Shown: positions 1 to 9,585 of the stretch, piece after piece | Numbering within the stretch: position 1 is the first letter of the stretch | Layout: each line of letters begins with the position of its first letter | Origin: CAYSCZ01 sp051155775 | GTDB taxonomy: Bacteria > Bacteroidota > Bacteroidia > Cytophagales > Cyclobacteriaceae | NCBI GenBank assembly: GCA_051155775.1 | Contig: DAXETV010000014.1 | Location: 124,001-188,000, forward strand | Direction of reading: 5' to 3' | Length of the DNA: 64,000 nucleotides | The notes under the pieces: generated by a model | Database searches by the model: none | What the model was told of the DNA's origin: nothing | The model's input: only the letters and a program-made list of their open reading frames with translations | Made by a program: the position numbers and the translations under genes

Positions 1-1
1 G

Positions 2-787
2 AATGAAAAAACTGAAGAAGAACCTTACCTTTTGTTCACCATACAAAATGAGCAAGGTAATATCATCAGAAAGATCAAAGAAGAACCAAAAGATGGTATA
101 AACCGCATTCACTGGGACTTAAGATTTGCACCCGATGATGCCATCAGTTTTACGCCTCCCCCGTTCTACAATCCATTTGCAGGAAAAGATGAAGGTAATC
201 TTGTGGCCCCGGGCCGGTATAGTGTCAGTATGGCGCTATTTAAAGATGGTCAGTTTCAGGAGATTGGTGAATCTGTTGAATTTGACGTAAAACCACTAAA
301 TAATTCAGTATTACCTGCTAAAGACCGCTCCCAAAAACTGGCATTCCAAAGAAAAATCTCAGAGCTGAGCACAAAAGTAGAAAGTGCACAAAAAAGATTG
401 GGAGAGGTTAAAAACCAGATCAAACATATAAAACAAGCTATCTTCTTCACAGAAGCAGAACAGAAACCATTGTTCGACGATCTTTTGAATATTAAAAAAC
501 AGATTACTGAAATTGATCATCAACTAAACGGTGATCCGATAGCTTCCACACTTGATATCGAAAAGGTTCCTACAATTGCAAACCGGATTGGTATGCTAAA
601 CTATGAACAGTTCAACACCACATCAGAACCAACGGAAACGCATAAGAAAGTTTATAAAATAGCATATGAAGCTTTTTCTCCAGTCATGGAAAAACTGGAG
701 AACCTTATTTCAGGAGACCTGGCTAACCTTCAGGAAAGTCTACGGAAACAAGGCGCACCATATACGCCTTACAGAATAAAAGAATAA
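2..787 (+). CDS. C-terminal part of a VPS10/sortilin-like beta-propeller (glycosyl hydrolase-type) protein
   Basis: The reading frame is open from the window edge, so only the last 261 codons are present and the true start lies upstream. The visible part begins with a beta-rich segment in which residues such as NRIHWDLRFAP, followed by a proline-rich stretch, resemble the C-terminal FlgD-like/Ig-like region of the large secreted propeller proteins usually annotated as glycosyl hydrolase or VPS10 domain protein in Bacteroidota. It ends in a helical, probably coiled-coil segment of about 130 residues. No catalytic residues can be judged from this fragment. The family call is from recognition of the C-terminal pattern, so it is moderate; the substrate is unknown. 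Confidence 0.55.
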   Translation, partial: NEKTEEEPYLLFTIQNEQGNIIRKIKEEPKDGINRIHWDLRFAPDDAISFTPPPFYNPFAGKDEGNLVAPGRYSVSMALFKDGQFQEIGESVEFDVKPLNNSVLPAKDRSQKLAFQRKISELSTKVESAQKRLGEVKNQIKHIKQAIFFTEAEQKPLFDDLLNIKKQITEIDHQLNGDPIASTLDIEKVPTIANRIGMLNYEQFNTTSEPTETHKKVYKIAYEAFSPVMEKLENLISGDLANLQESLRKQGAPYTPYRIKE

Positions 788-791
788 TGCT

Positions 792-1658
792 TTATCGATA
801 GACAACAAATAGCGGGATGTGCATGTCAATGTTTAATAATTGTACGACAGTACCATGCACAAGTCCTGCTTCTGAGGGTACAACAATCATATCGATCTGG
901 TTTTTAAGTGCATTTTCATAGATCATCTGGGCAATGGACCGCTCAGCATGAAAGCTAAAGGTTATATCCGGCTTATAGTCAGCATCTTTAAGGTGTTTTT
1001 CTTTGAACCTCTTCCAATCCTGCGCGGATTGCTTTTCCATCTTGACTTTTAAATCCTTAACCGGTATATACGGGAAGTAAATGTTAGGCACAGCATACAC
1101 GTGCTGACATGATACTTCGGCATTGATTTTTTTCCTGAGCTCAATTGCTTTAAGTAATGTTTGGCCTGATTTTCTAGAGAAATCAATAGGCACCAATATC
1201 TTTTCAAATCTATGATAAGCCGTTTCAGGTATAACAAGGATGTTAGCTTTTGGCTTGTGATGCATGATTCGCTCAATAAGATAACCAGAGCCTGTATAAG
1301 TAACTTTTTGGCCGGTGGCAATCAGATCAAATTGTTGTAGTTTTTGGATTTCATAAATAGCATCAGCTGTATCCTGCGATTGATCAACTTTAACCTCAAA
1401 ACTTAAATCACCAATGTTGTCCTTTACATTTTCTGTTATCCTTTCAGCCAACACTTCTTCCAATGGCTTACCTAGTTGGCGAATAATCTCATTGGCCTGC
1501 TCCGGATAATCAAAACGAATATTATGGTAAAAAACTAAATGTTCCAGTTCAGGAACAGCCTCAGCGAAAGACTTGATGTATCGGATCAATAGCTGATCCA
1601 TGTAGGTTAAATCCAGTGTAATTAATGCTTTTTTTATGGGTAGCTTAATTTCAGTCAT
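792..1658 (-). CDS. Universal stress protein, two UspA domains
   Basis: A 288-residue cytoplasmic protein with two Usp repeats, roughly residues 8-145 and 150-288; the second opens with the typical EKILVPIDFS strand. Tandem-Usp proteins of this length are common in Bacteroidota. The ATP-binding glycine motif is only partly recognisable in either half, so nucleotide binding is uncertain. The ATG overlaps the end of the BCCT transporter gene by 8 nt, so the two are almost certainly co-transcribed and translationally coupled. Usp proteins are often paired with transporters, and a role in osmotic or general stress is an inference from that pairing. Confidence 0.88.
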   Translation of the reverse strand: MTEIKLPIKKALITLDLTYMDQLLIRYIKSFAEAVPELEHLVFYHNIRFDYPEQANEIIRQLGKPLEEVLAERITENVKDNIGDLSFEVKVDQSQDTADAIYEIQKLQQFDLIATGQKVTYTGSGYLIERIMHHKPKANILVIPETAYHRFEKILVPIDFSRKSGQTLLKAIELRKKINAEVSCQHVYAVPNIYFPYIPVKDLKVKMEKQSAQDWKRFKEKHLKDADYKPDITFSFHAERSIAQMIYENALKNQIDMIVVPSEAGLVHGTVVQLLNIDMHIPLFVVYR

Positions 1659-3231
1659 CTTGCTTTTCGCCTATCAAATATTTTCTAATAGTTTCTTCAT
1701 AGGAATACCGGTCTTTCATTTTTTCTTCGGCAATCAACTTTTTGTGTTCTTCGTTCAGGCCTTTGTATAAGCTAAAACACATGATTACAAGTATAATTGC
1801 AAATGGCAGTCCCGTGCTCAAGGCTGCAGTCTGAAGAGCCGCTAAACCACCACCAATTAATAAAGTCGCAGCTACTCCACCTTCTGTTAGTGCCCAAAAA
1901 ATGCGCTGACCAACAGGAGCATCTAATTTACCACCGCTGGTAATACTGTCAATCACCAGTGACCCTGAATCCGAAGAAGTAACGAAAAAACTGGTTACCA
2001 ATACAACGCCAATGGTGCTCGTAATAAAATCAATTGGGAATTCCTTCAGCATAACAAATAAAGCGGTGGAAATATCATTTTGTACAGCACCTGCAACATC
2101 CCCAATACCATTTAATTCCAAATAAAGGGCTGAGCCACCAAACACTGACATCCAAAGAAATGTCAATAAAGTTGGCACTAAAAGAACACCTAAAACAAAT
2201 TCCCTGACTGTCCTGCCCCTGGAAACACGAGCAATAAACATACCCACGAACGGGGACCAGGATATCCACCAGGCCCAGTAAACCAATGTCCAACTGCTTT
2301 GAAATTCCCCATCAGAAAAAGTGCCTGCCCAGGTGCCTAATCCTATAATCTTTTGGATATACCCACCAGTTGATTGCACAAAGCCATTTAATAAAAATAT
2401 TGTAGGCCCCAATATTATCATAGCAACTAAAAATACTGACCCAAGGCGTATATTTAGTTCGCTAAGTACCCTTACGCCTTTATCAAGCCCTAACACTACT
2501 GATGTCGTTGCAGCCAATGTGATAACAGTAATCAACACCACCTGCATGGTTAAGGTATTAGGCAAACCAAATAAATAATTTAAACCTGAGGCAATTTGTT
2601 GAACACCAAATCCGAGAGAGGTAGCTAACCCAAACAATGTGGGCACAACGCTTAAAATATCAATGACATCACCAAATCTCCCATAGATCCGGTCTCCTAA
2701 GAGTGGATAAAAAACCGATCTGATGGATAAGGGTAGTTTTTTTGTAAAAGCAAAAAATGCCAGTGCAAGACCAATTAAAGCATAAATTCCCCAAGCATGG
2801 AGCCCCCAGTGTAAATAAGTATATATTAACGAATTATGAGCCCTTTCTGCCTCATTTCCAGGCTCAACGGGAGGAGTAACAAAATTTGAAATAGGTTCAG
2901 CAACACTAAAAAAAAGCAGACCAATACCCATTCCGGCAGAGAAAAGCATGGCAAACCAGGCAAATAAACTAAATTCTGTATCTGCATCTTTACCACCCAA
3001 TCTTAACCTTCCAAATTTACCAAAAGCAAAAAACAATGAAACGACAAGCAGAATATTTACGGTTATGATAAAAACCCAACCAAAATGTGTGGTTATCCAT
3101 CCCTGAAGATTTTGAAAAATACCTTCCATGGGCTTACCTACTGCCAAAGTCAGGACTATAAAAAAAAGAATAAGCCCTGCAGACGTATAGAACACAGGGC
3201 CATGGATATCAAAATATTTTTTCTTGCTCAA
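1651..3231 (-). CDS. BCCT family transporter (betaine/carnitine/choline type)
   Basis: A 526-residue inner-membrane protein with about 12 hydrophobic segments and the family-diagnostic tryptophan-rich stretch (WTLVYWAWWISWSPFVGMF) in the region of residue 315-335, which in BetP-like carriers lines the quaternary-amine site. Expected role: sodium- or proton-coupled uptake of a compatible solute such as glycine betaine; the exact substrate cannot be read from sequence. The start codon is TTG: no ATG is available between it and an in-frame stop 12 nt upstream. It is followed by and overlaps the universal stress protein gene, forming a two-gene stress operon. A strong hairpin separates it from the SusD gene upstream, so it is probably transcribed independently. 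Confidence 0.92.
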   Translation of the reverse strand: MSKKKYFDIHGPVFYTSAGLILFFIVLTLAVGKPMEGIFQNLQGWITTHFGWVFIITVNILLVVSLFFAFGKFGRLRLGGKDADTEFSLFAWFAMLFSAGMGIGLLFFSVAEPISNFVTPPVEPGNEAERAHNSLIYTYLHWGLHAWGIYALIGLALAFFAFTKKLPLSIRSVFYPLLGDRIYGRFGDVIDILSVVPTLFGLATSLGFGVQQIASGLNYLFGLPNTLTMQVVLITVITLAATTSVVLGLDKGVRVLSELNIRLGSVFLVAMIILGPTIFLLNGFVQSTGGYIQKIIGLGTWAGTFSDGEFQSSWTLVYWAWWISWSPFVGMFIARVSRGRTVREFVLGVLLVPTLLTFLWMSVFGGSALYLELNGIGDVAGAVQNDISTALFVMLKEFPIDFITSTIGVVLVTSFFVTSSDSGSLVIDSITSGGKLDAPVGQRIFWALTEGGVAATLLIGGGLAALQTAALSTGLPFAIILVIMCFSLYKGLNEEHKKLIAEEKMKDRYSYEETIRKYLIGEKQDD

Positions 3232-3266
3232 AATATCTGCTTAGGAATACACTGTAATTTAAGAAA

Positions 3267-3300
3267 TAAAAGAGGCTAAAATGTATTTCAGCCTCTTTTA
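3267..3300 (-). terminator. Rho-independent terminator after susD-like gene
   Basis: A perfect 11-bp inverted repeat (TAAAAGAGGCT / AGCCTCTTTTA) with a 12-nt loop, 16 nt past the stop codon of the SusD-like gene on the minus strand and followed there by a U-rich run. It sits between SusD and the BCCT gene and probably ends the SusCD transcript. Confidence 0.8.
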
Positions 3301-3315
3301 TACAACATTAACATA

Positions 3316-4785
3316 TTATTGCGTTAACCAGGTCGACGCGTTGATGTTATCAGATTCACCAAGGCGGCTTACTGCCTCTAGATAATTTGCCTGGTTAAGA
3401 CTTTGTTCTTCCCCGGGATACAAAAATCTGAGTGGAAGTCTGTCATTATTGCTGTTATTTGGAGGTGCTAGTAAAAACGGAATTTGATCGATTGTAGCTG
3501 CGCCTGATTCAAGATACCATCTTCTTACTTCGAAATATGGTTCTAAACCATGAAAAAATAATGCCAGCCATTTTTGTTCCCATATCTGATTAAGATCATT
3601 ATTGAAAGCAACATCTGAATTTTCATAATAATCATTAAAATCAGTCCACCCAAAAGGCGTGTAATCCACGAGATAATATGCCATTGACGCTTGAATGCCT
3701 GCCCTATAGTGAACTTCAGGGTTATCGTTTATCCATCCTTTCTGAGCTGCTTCAGCCAGTAAAAACTCAACTTCCGCATAAGACATAATTATCCCATCCG
3801 CTGGTGGTAATCCAAGCTCACTGGCTTGTATTCTTGCTGGGTCATTCCAGTATTGAGATCCTAATAAAGACCCTTGGGTGGCCCCGGCATTTATCCGTCC
3901 TGAAAAAGTCGGATTCTGATAATCATCATTATCTGGCCTTGCATATCTGCTTAACCTTGGGTCACTATAACTGTCCATGGTGGTAAAAGCGGAATTACCA
4001 AACTCCACAGCTTTGAAATCGCCTTCTTTTAATGGTATCGTAGGAAACTGATTTGGAAAACTTTCAGTAAAATCAAGAATAATATTTTCATCATTGGATG
4101 ATAAAATATTACCACTGTTAACGATAGTCTGAAACCGTGAGGCAACATCACCTAGCTTGCTATTGGCAGTCATCAACAACCTAAGATGAAGGGAGTTTGC
4201 AAACTTCCTCCACATTGTAGGATTGTTATTGAGGAGAATATCCCCGCCAATGCTACCATTGCCCGATGCCAGTAAGTTATCAGCCCTTGAAAGTTCAGCA
4301 AACATATCTTCATAAATAGATTGCTGCGTGTCATAAACAGGGGTTAAGTTACCTTCAGAACCATTCATCGCATCAGAATATGGAATATCGCCATAAGCGT
4401 TGGTTAGAACAGAATAAATGTAAGTTTTCATGGTGATAGCTGCTCCTTCTAAAACTTCATTCCCATTATCTATCGCTATTTGTTCCACTACAGTTATGTC
4501 TGTTAAACTTCCGTACATTTCTTCCCAAACTGTAGGAAAAGCATTCCAATTATACTGATCAACTTCAGTACGTAATGACTTGGCTGTTAATTGTGCGATA
4601 TTATTCCCCAAAAGAAATGATTCCAGGGAAGTGGATAAAATACTCTGACGAATGGTTGATGGCAGTAGTACATTAGGTGTGACTGCCGTAGGCTCATTCT
4701 TATTTTCATTGAAATCTTCAAACTCATTACATGAGGAAAAAATGGTAAATCCCAGAATGAATAATAATAATTTATATCGTTTCAT
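3316..4785 (-). CDS. SusD/RagB-like nutrient-binding outer membrane lipoprotein
   Basis: A 489-residue lipoprotein with a signal peptide and lipobox ending FSSC near residue 19, so it should be anchored on the cell surface next to its SusC partner. The sequence fits the SusD-like group with TPR-type helices that is often annotated as SusD/RagB family nutrient-binding lipoprotein. It starts 27 nt after the SusC stop codon, in the usual susC-susD order. No glycoside hydrolase, sulfatase or peptidase gene lies alongside, so this is not a recognisable polysaccharide utilization locus and the ligand (peptide, glycan or other) cannot be named. A clear terminator follows the gene. Confidence 0.93.
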   Translation of the reverse strand: MKRYKLLLFILGFTIFSSCNEFEDFNENKNEPTAVTPNVLLPSTIRQSILSTSLESFLLGNNIAQLTAKSLRTEVDQYNWNAFPTVWEEMYGSLTDITVVEQIAIDNGNEVLEGAAITMKTYIYSVLTNAYGDIPYSDAMNGSEGNLTPVYDTQQSIYEDMFAELSRADNLLASGNGSIGGDILLNNNPTMWRKFANSLHLRLLMTANSKLGDVASRFQTIVNSGNILSSNDENIILDFTESFPNQFPTIPLKEGDFKAVEFGNSAFTTMDSYSDPRLSRYARPDNDDYQNPTFSGRINAGATQGSLLGSQYWNDPARIQASELGLPPADGIIMSYAEVEFLLAEAAQKGWINDNPEVHYRAGIQASMAYYLVDYTPFGWTDFNDYYENSDVAFNNDLNQIWEQKWLALFFHGLEPYFEVRRWYLESGAATIDQIPFLLAPPNNSNNDRLPLRFLYPGEEQSLNQANYLEAVSRLGESDNINASTWLTQ

Positions 4786-4812
4786 AATTTTCTTTTTTTC
4801 TGATAAGTTCTT

Positions 4813-7800
4813 TTAGAATCCTACATTTAAACTAAATCCAAAGCTTCTTGTGGAAGGTAGCGAGGTACTTTCAAAGCCATTAACTATGGTTCCATTTCTG
4901 ATGGAGAATGATTCCGGATCGATGGTGGGCACTTTGCTAAATAAAAGCAGATTTCTACCAATAAAGGAAACAGTAGCCCTTGAAATACCTAACTTTTCAG
5001 TAAATGATGATGGAAGATCATAACTAAGACTAACCTGTCTTAATTTAAAATAGGTTGCATTATACGTAGCGGCTTCGATATTATCACGGTTAAAACCATT
5101 TCCATAATAGCTGTAGAAATAGCCGGTATATCCCCCAAATGTTTCACCTGTATCAAAATCTCTTACGTAACTACCATTACCAGTTCCACCAGGTGCTACA
5201 ACAACATCATTTTCAGATAATTCATTGGTTTGAAAATTGCCACTCTCGTCCCTGAAGCTTCCATTACCATCGAGGTCGTTCCATGCCCAGCCAGGCCCCA
5301 CAACTCCACCTTCATCTTCAAGTGTATAAACAGGATTACCCTGGGCATCATATGATACGGCAAAAGTTCGTCTACCTTCCATTGTGGACAAAGATAAGTT
5401 TGGATCATCATTATTGGTGATTGTACCACCTGTGGCATTCAACGCATGTGACCTGGAGTAGATCTTACCGCCTATTTGTCCATCAAATAAGAAATCGAAT
5501 GTAAGATTTTTATACTTTATTGAGTTATTTATACCTAGCCGCCAATCTGGTTGGAATGATCCTGCCGAAACTTTTTCATCTGTTAAAAGCGGCCGACCAT
5601 CCACGTGGATAATCCTACCGTCAGGCCCTCTCTCGAATCCAAGTCCATATAGCTGACCAAACAGTTCCCCTTCTTCAGCAACATATTCAAGGTCAGAACC
5701 CCCTTCATCACCAGGAAAAACATCAGCAATAACTGAAAACCTACCACTGGAACCTACATTTTCCGGTAAGGATTCAACCACAGCCCTGTTCCTGCCCGCA
5801 TTAAATGCCAAATCCCAGCTAAAGTCAGATTTTTCCAGCACTCTTGCGCCTAATGTGATTTCCACACCTTTATTTCTAATTTCACCGCCATTGGTCAGGT
5901 TTTGAGTAAATCCACTGGTTGAAGCTACCGGTAAGAAGATAACCTGATCCTCACTAAGCATGTTGTAATAAGTGAAATCCAACCTTACCCGGCCTTCCAG
6001 GAACCTTGTATCTAAACCAAATTCGATGGCTTTGGTACGCTCGTTTGTAAGTTCCGGGTCTGCTATTGTGTTGCTTGTCGTAAATATTGACTGGCCATCG
6101 AACGAAGCCTGCGGTGTGAAGGTGTTTCCAAACCTGTTGGCAGGAGCTCCATTACCCACCTCTGCATAAGACCCTCTTAATTTCACAAATGAGATATACT
6201 CGGGCATTGGTATAAATTCGGAAATGATACCACTTAATGCGATAGAGGGATAACCAAAGCTAAACTCAGAATTATCTCTTCCCACGGAAGGATCAACCAA
6301 CGTACTGTTCCAGTCTTGTCTGTACGTCGCATCAATAAACAAACTATTTTTATAGGAGAAAGTACCTACTGCAAAAAAACTATTGATACCAACTTTAGAT
6401 TTTTGTGATTCTACCAATACACCTGACCGTGCGTTAGTTAGTGTGTAAATGCTTGGATCAGTTCCAAATAATTCCAGTTCCGGGTTATTTGCTACCAGCA
6501 CATTAGCATCCTGACGCATGAAGTTACCACCTACTTTAATATCAACATCAAAATCAGATATATTCTCAAAGTCTGTGTGATAGCCAACTAAAAACTCAGC
6601 GTTTGTTTCCTGGAATGTAATTTCATCTTCCCGGTAGCTACCTAATAGAACGCCTTTAGTGGATGGTGCTCTTCGAAATTGTCTTTCTTCATTTAATATA
6701 TCAACACCATATCTAAACCTTGCCATAAAGTTTTTAGAGATATCATATTCTATTTTTGCATTACCAATAAATCTGGCATTCTCAAAAGAGTTGGTATTCT
6801 CATTGGCTATTAACCATGGATTATTAACCCAAAGGTTTTCGACATATCTTTGCTGAACGCCTTCCAAGCCTGGTTCCCAATAATTTCTAAGATCATCAAT
6901 TTCTACCTGGCGGGGATACCATAACCAACCATACATCACGGATGATGACTCGTCATAACCTGCGTTCGGAACATTATCTGATCCAGACACCACATACATT
7001 GAATTAGCCCTGACTCTTAATTTATCATCAAATAACTTTCTGCCAATACTCATTTGAATGGTATTTCGTCTTAAGTTAGAATTTGGAACAACACCTCGTC
7101 TTGTCAGATTGGTATAAGAAAGTCTGGTATCTCCAAACTCGTTGGCGTTATTTAAAGCGATGTTATTAATACTTGTTACACCTGTTCTAAAAAAATCTCT
7201 GACGTTATCCTCTGCCGGAGTGAAAGGAACTGGTTCTCCATCAGAGTTAAATTGTTTGATTAACTGTCCATTCATCCGAGGCCCCCAGTTTTCTCCATAA
7301 CCTTCGAATGTTATGATGCCATTATTATTTGCATAAGCTGAACCATCGATATAACTGTATTTTCCTTCACCACCAAAACCAAATTCATTTTGATAATCGG
7401 GTAATTTCAATAAAGTTTCGAAGGTTGTGCTCGAATTCAAATCAACACCCCATCCTTGCTGACCCTGATCTCCTGTTTTAGTCTCTACTAAAATAACACC
7501 ATTGGCGGCCCGAGAGCCATAAAGTGCAGATGCTGCAGGACCTTTCAGGATATTAATGGATTCAATATCATCAGAATTAACAATTTGTGAAGCATTACCA
7601 AAGTCAATTGTGGTAGAACCATTTAATCCATCATCCAAACTAAACAAATCATTTGTTATTGGCATTCCATTGACGACAAACAAAGGCTGATTATTGCCAA
7701 GCAAGGATGATACACCCCGTATATTGATATTCGCAGAGGCTGTGGGTCCATTTGCACTTCCCGTTATGTAAACTCCAGATACTTTTCCAGCTAATGCATT

Positions 7801-8223
7801 AACCGGATTTGCTGCTTTCACCTGTGAAACTTCTTTCCCAGATACTTGTTGCACAGAATATCCCAGTTTTTTCTCATCTCTTTTAACACCGAGTGCAGTA
7901 ACAACCACTTCACTCAACTGCTTGACATCTTCAGACATTACAACGTCAATCTGACTACGATTTTCTATAGCAATTTCCTGTGTCTGGTAGCCAATGGCAC
8001 TTACCACCAATGTTCCGTTAGGGTCTTCTATAGATAATTCAAAATTTCCATCAAAATCTGTAATCGTTCCATTTGCTGTTCCTTTAATGAGGATATTAAC
8101 TCCGGGTATTCCAGAACCAGCCTGATCTTTAATCTTACCGCTGACTGTGGACTGTGAAAATCCTACATTGAAGAATAAAACAATAAAAACCAGTGCTAGA
8201 CTTAGTTTGTAGAGTAATTTCAT
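4813..8223 (-). CDS. SusC/RagA family TonB-linked outer membrane transporter
   Basis: A 1136-residue TonB-dependent outer membrane channel. In order: signal peptide (about 1-23), carboxypeptidase-regulatory-like domain (about 26-105, including GVNILIKGT), plug domain with the SusC signature region around NIRGVSSLLG and LFVVNG, then a long 22-strand barrel ending in the C-terminal aromatic-rich strand (FGFSLNVGF). Length and domain order are normal for SusC. It imports a ligand captured by the SusD protein encoded directly downstream. A MarR-family regulator gene lies immediately upstream on the same strand, making it the obvious candidate regulator, although the 249-nt gap contains its own promoter-like elements. 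Confidence 0.96.
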   Translation of the reverse strand: MKLLYKLSLALVFIVLFFNVGFSQSTVSGKIKDQAGSGIPGVNILIKGTANGTITDFDGNFELSIEDPNGTLVVSAIGYQTQEIAIENRSQIDVVMSEDVKQLSEVVVTALGVKRDEKKLGYSVQQVSGKEVSQVKAANPVNALAGKVSGVYITGSANGPTASANINIRGVSSLLGNNQPLFVVNGMPITNDLFSLDDGLNGSTTIDFGNASQIVNSDDIESINILKGPAASALYGSRAANGVILVETKTGDQGQQGWGVDLNSSTTFETLLKLPDYQNEFGFGGEGKYSYIDGSAYANNNGIITFEGYGENWGPRMNGQLIKQFNSDGEPVPFTPAEDNVRDFFRTGVTSINNIALNNANEFGDTRLSYTNLTRRGVVPNSNLRRNTIQMSIGRKLFDDKLRVRANSMYVVSGSDNVPNAGYDESSSVMYGWLWYPRQVEIDDLRNYWEPGLEGVQQRYVENLWVNNPWLIANENTNSFENARFIGNAKIEYDISKNFMARFRYGVDILNEERQFRRAPSTKGVLLGSYREDEITFQETNAEFLVGYHTDFENISDFDVDIKVGGNFMRQDANVLVANNPELELFGTDPSIYTLTNARSGVLVESQKSKVGINSFFAVGTFSYKNSLFIDATYRQDWNSTLVDPSVGRDNSEFSFGYPSIALSGIISEFIPMPEYISFVKLRGSYAEVGNGAPANRFGNTFTPQASFDGQSIFTTSNTIADPELTNERTKAIEFGLDTRFLEGRVRLDFTYYNMLSEDQVIFLPVASTSGFTQNLTNGGEIRNKGVEITLGARVLEKSDFSWDLAFNAGRNRAVVESLPENVGSSGRFSVIADVFPGDEGGSDLEYVAEEGELFGQLYGLGFERGPDGRIIHVDGRPLLTDEKVSAGSFQPDWRLGINNSIKYKNLTFDFLFDGQIGGKIYSRSHALNATGGTITNNDDPNLSLSTMEGRRTFAVSYDAQGNPVYTLEDEGGVVGPGWAWNDLDGNGSFRDESGNFQTNELSENDVVVAPGGTGNGSYVRDFDTGETFGGYTGYFYSYYGNGFNRDNIEAATYNATYFKLRQVSLSYDLPSSFTEKLGISRATVSFIGRNLLLFSKVPTIDPESFSIRNGTIVNGFESTSLPSTRSFGFSLNVGF

Positions 8224-8302
8224 ATGTTAAAAGGTTTGGTTTAAATTATTTAGATGTAGTATGATTCGCTTAATAACTTTCAATCAAATATTTTCAAGAG
8301 TG

Positions 8303-8310
8303 CAAATATA
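8303..8310 (-). promoter_or_regulatory. Putative -7 element of the susC promoter
   Basis: On the minus strand the sequence reads TATATTTG, an exact match to the Bacteroidota -7 consensus TAnnTTTG, placed so that transcription would begin about 70 nt before the SusC ATG. No TTG is found at the usual spacing upstream, so the -33 box is weak or absent. Confidence 0.35.
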
Positions 8311-8326
8311 AAAGAATTATTAATAT

Positions 8327-8338
8327 GTTCTACAGAAC
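8327..8338. promoter_or_regulatory. Palindrome GTTCTACAGAAC upstream of susC promoter
   Basis: A perfect inverted repeat of 5-bp arms around a 2-nt centre, 17 nt upstream of the TATATTTG element. A related half site preceded by the same ATAT flank occurs at 8417-8427. It is a possible operator for the SusCD transcript; the binding protein is unknown. Confidence 0.3.
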
Positions 8339-8472
8339 CAAATCATCTACAAGACATATTAAATTACTGATTATCAATAATGTTTTATAAAAGTTGAAAA
8401 AGTTTATTAAAACAGGATATGTTCTGTCGAATTAGTTATTTTCTAAATAATTGTTAACACCAACTTTACATG

Positions 8473-8946
8473 TTATTCCAGGTGTTCTTCGACAGTCAGT
8501 AGCGGAAGGGCTTCAACTTTATCTATTTGCATGGCTGAGATTATAATCTCCAATGATTTTTTAACTTGCTTTTTTTCGTCGTCATTTAATTTTTCTAGTT
8601 TTTGGGAGAGACGGTCATGCAAAATATTGGGTGTATCTTGGAGTAATTTTAATCCTGAGGCGGTTAATGCAATGTAAGTTATTCTTTTATCGCCGGCTTT
8701 TGGCAATCTGGCGACAAAGCCTTGTTTTTCTAATCTATTTATGATTCCGGTTACAGTGCTGGAATTTGTACTCAATAATTTCATAAGCTCTTTATGTGTA
8801 GATCTGTAATTCGGACTATTCTCCAAATGGCCTAAACACATTAATTGAGTGATATTCAAACCAAAATCCTTTTGAATGCTTTTTGATTCCAGATTGAGGG
8901 ACCTCACAATTTTTCGTATATCTATGATAATTTCAATTGAATCCAT
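8473..8946 (-). CDS. MarR family winged-helix transcriptional regulator
   Basis: A 157-residue cytoplasmic regulator with the usual MarR layout: N-terminal dimerisation helix, winged helix-turn-helix at about residues 35-105 (STNSSTVTGIINRLEKQGFV is the recognition region, followed by the wing with RLPKAGDKRI), and a C-terminal helix. MarR proteins bind palindromic sites as dimers and are generally released by small ligands. It lies 249 nt upstream of SusC and 33 nt downstream of two metallophosphoesterase genes on the same strand. Palindromes both just upstream of its start and downstream of its stop suggest autoregulation and possible control of susCD. The ligand is unknown. Confidence 0.92.
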   Translation of the reverse strand: MDSIEIIIDIRKIVRSLNLESKSIQKDFGLNITQLMCLGHLENSPNYRSTHKELMKLLSTNSSTVTGIINRLEKQGFVARLPKAGDKRITYIALTASGLKLLQDTPNILHDRLSQKLEKLNDDEKKQVKKSLEIIISAMQIDKVEALPLLTVEEHLE

Positions 8947-8953
8947 AAGATAA

Positions 8954-8965
8954 TTGTTAAAACAA
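8954..8965. promoter_or_regulatory. Palindrome TTGTTAAAACAA before marR-like gene
   Basis: A perfect 12-bp inverted repeat 7 nt upstream of the MarR start codon. The surrounding ATAATTGTTAAnAC is repeated with one mismatch at 8447-8460, just past the MarR stop and upstream of SusC, where it contains the perfect palindrome TGTTAACA. The placement suits a MarR-type operator. Confidence 0.35.
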
Positions 8966-8979
8966 AATTTGATTAAAAT

Positions 8980-9585
8980 CTATGGGTTTATTGTATAATT
9001 CATACCGAGTGGTCCGACATTGATCACATCCGTATTTAAATGTCTTTGCATCTTGCCGGATGATTCATGGATATGACCACAAACAAGCAAAGGTGGATCA
9101 TATTTTTTAATAGCCTCCAAAATTGTAGTGCTTCCAAGATGTTTTCCTAAAGAAGATTTATCCAGTATCCCTGAAGGCGGAGAATGTGAAATTATAACTG
9201 CATTGTTTGTGCATTTTTCCATTATTCTCTTAGCCTGAGCTTCGGTAAAATCATAGCTACATGGGCCAAAAGGAGTCACCGGAATGCCTCCGCCTATTCC
9301 AAAAAAAGTGATGCCGTTTATTACCTCACTGGATCCATGAAGAACAATGGCAGAGCCCCAGATTTGACAGGCCTCTTTTAATTCTTGGTAGCTTTCCGCA
9401 TTACCCGGTACCAGGAAAGTAGGCTTACTGATCCTGCTCAACCAACCAATAGTCTTCTCCAGGCCACTTTTGATATTACCAAAATCACCGGCTCCAATTA
9501 CGACATCTACATCTTTTGATTTTTCGACCAGATTGTTGCAGTGTGCTTTATTTACATGGATATCACTAAATAATAAAAGCTTCAT
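8980..9585 (-). CDS. Metallophosphoesterase family protein (YfcE/Icc-like)
   Basis: A 201-residue calcineurin-type phosphoesterase. The metal-binding motifs appear in order: SDIH near the N-terminus, GAGDFGN, PGNAE, ISHSPP and CGHIH. The usual GN(H/C)(D/E) motif is GNAE here, so the residue that normally helps in leaving-group protonation is alanine; this also happens in some Icc-like enzymes. Its ATG overlaps the stop codon of the upstream phosphoesterase gene by 4 nt, indicating coupling. Substrate is unknown; candidates are phosphodiesters or nucleotides. Confidence 0.85.
   Translation of the reverse strand: MKLLLFSDIHVNKAHCNNLVEKSKDVDVVIGAGDFGNIKSGLEKTIGWLSRISKPTFLVPGNAESYQELKEACQIWGSAIVLHGSSEVINGITFFGIGGGIPVTPFGPCSYDFTEAQAKRIMEKCTNNAVIISHSPPSGILDKSSLGKHLGSTTILEAIKKYDPPLLVCGHIHESSGKMQRHLNTDVINVGPLGMNYTINP

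Noticed and set aside
1049..1321. 90-codon frame inside the universal stress protein
   Set aside because: Same-strand shadow of the real gene in another frame; no start context or homology pattern.
3316..8223. SusCD pair as part of a polysaccharide utilization locus
   Set aside because: No glycoside hydrolase, lyase, sulfatase or hybrid two-component regulator is adjacent, so only an uptake pair can be supported.
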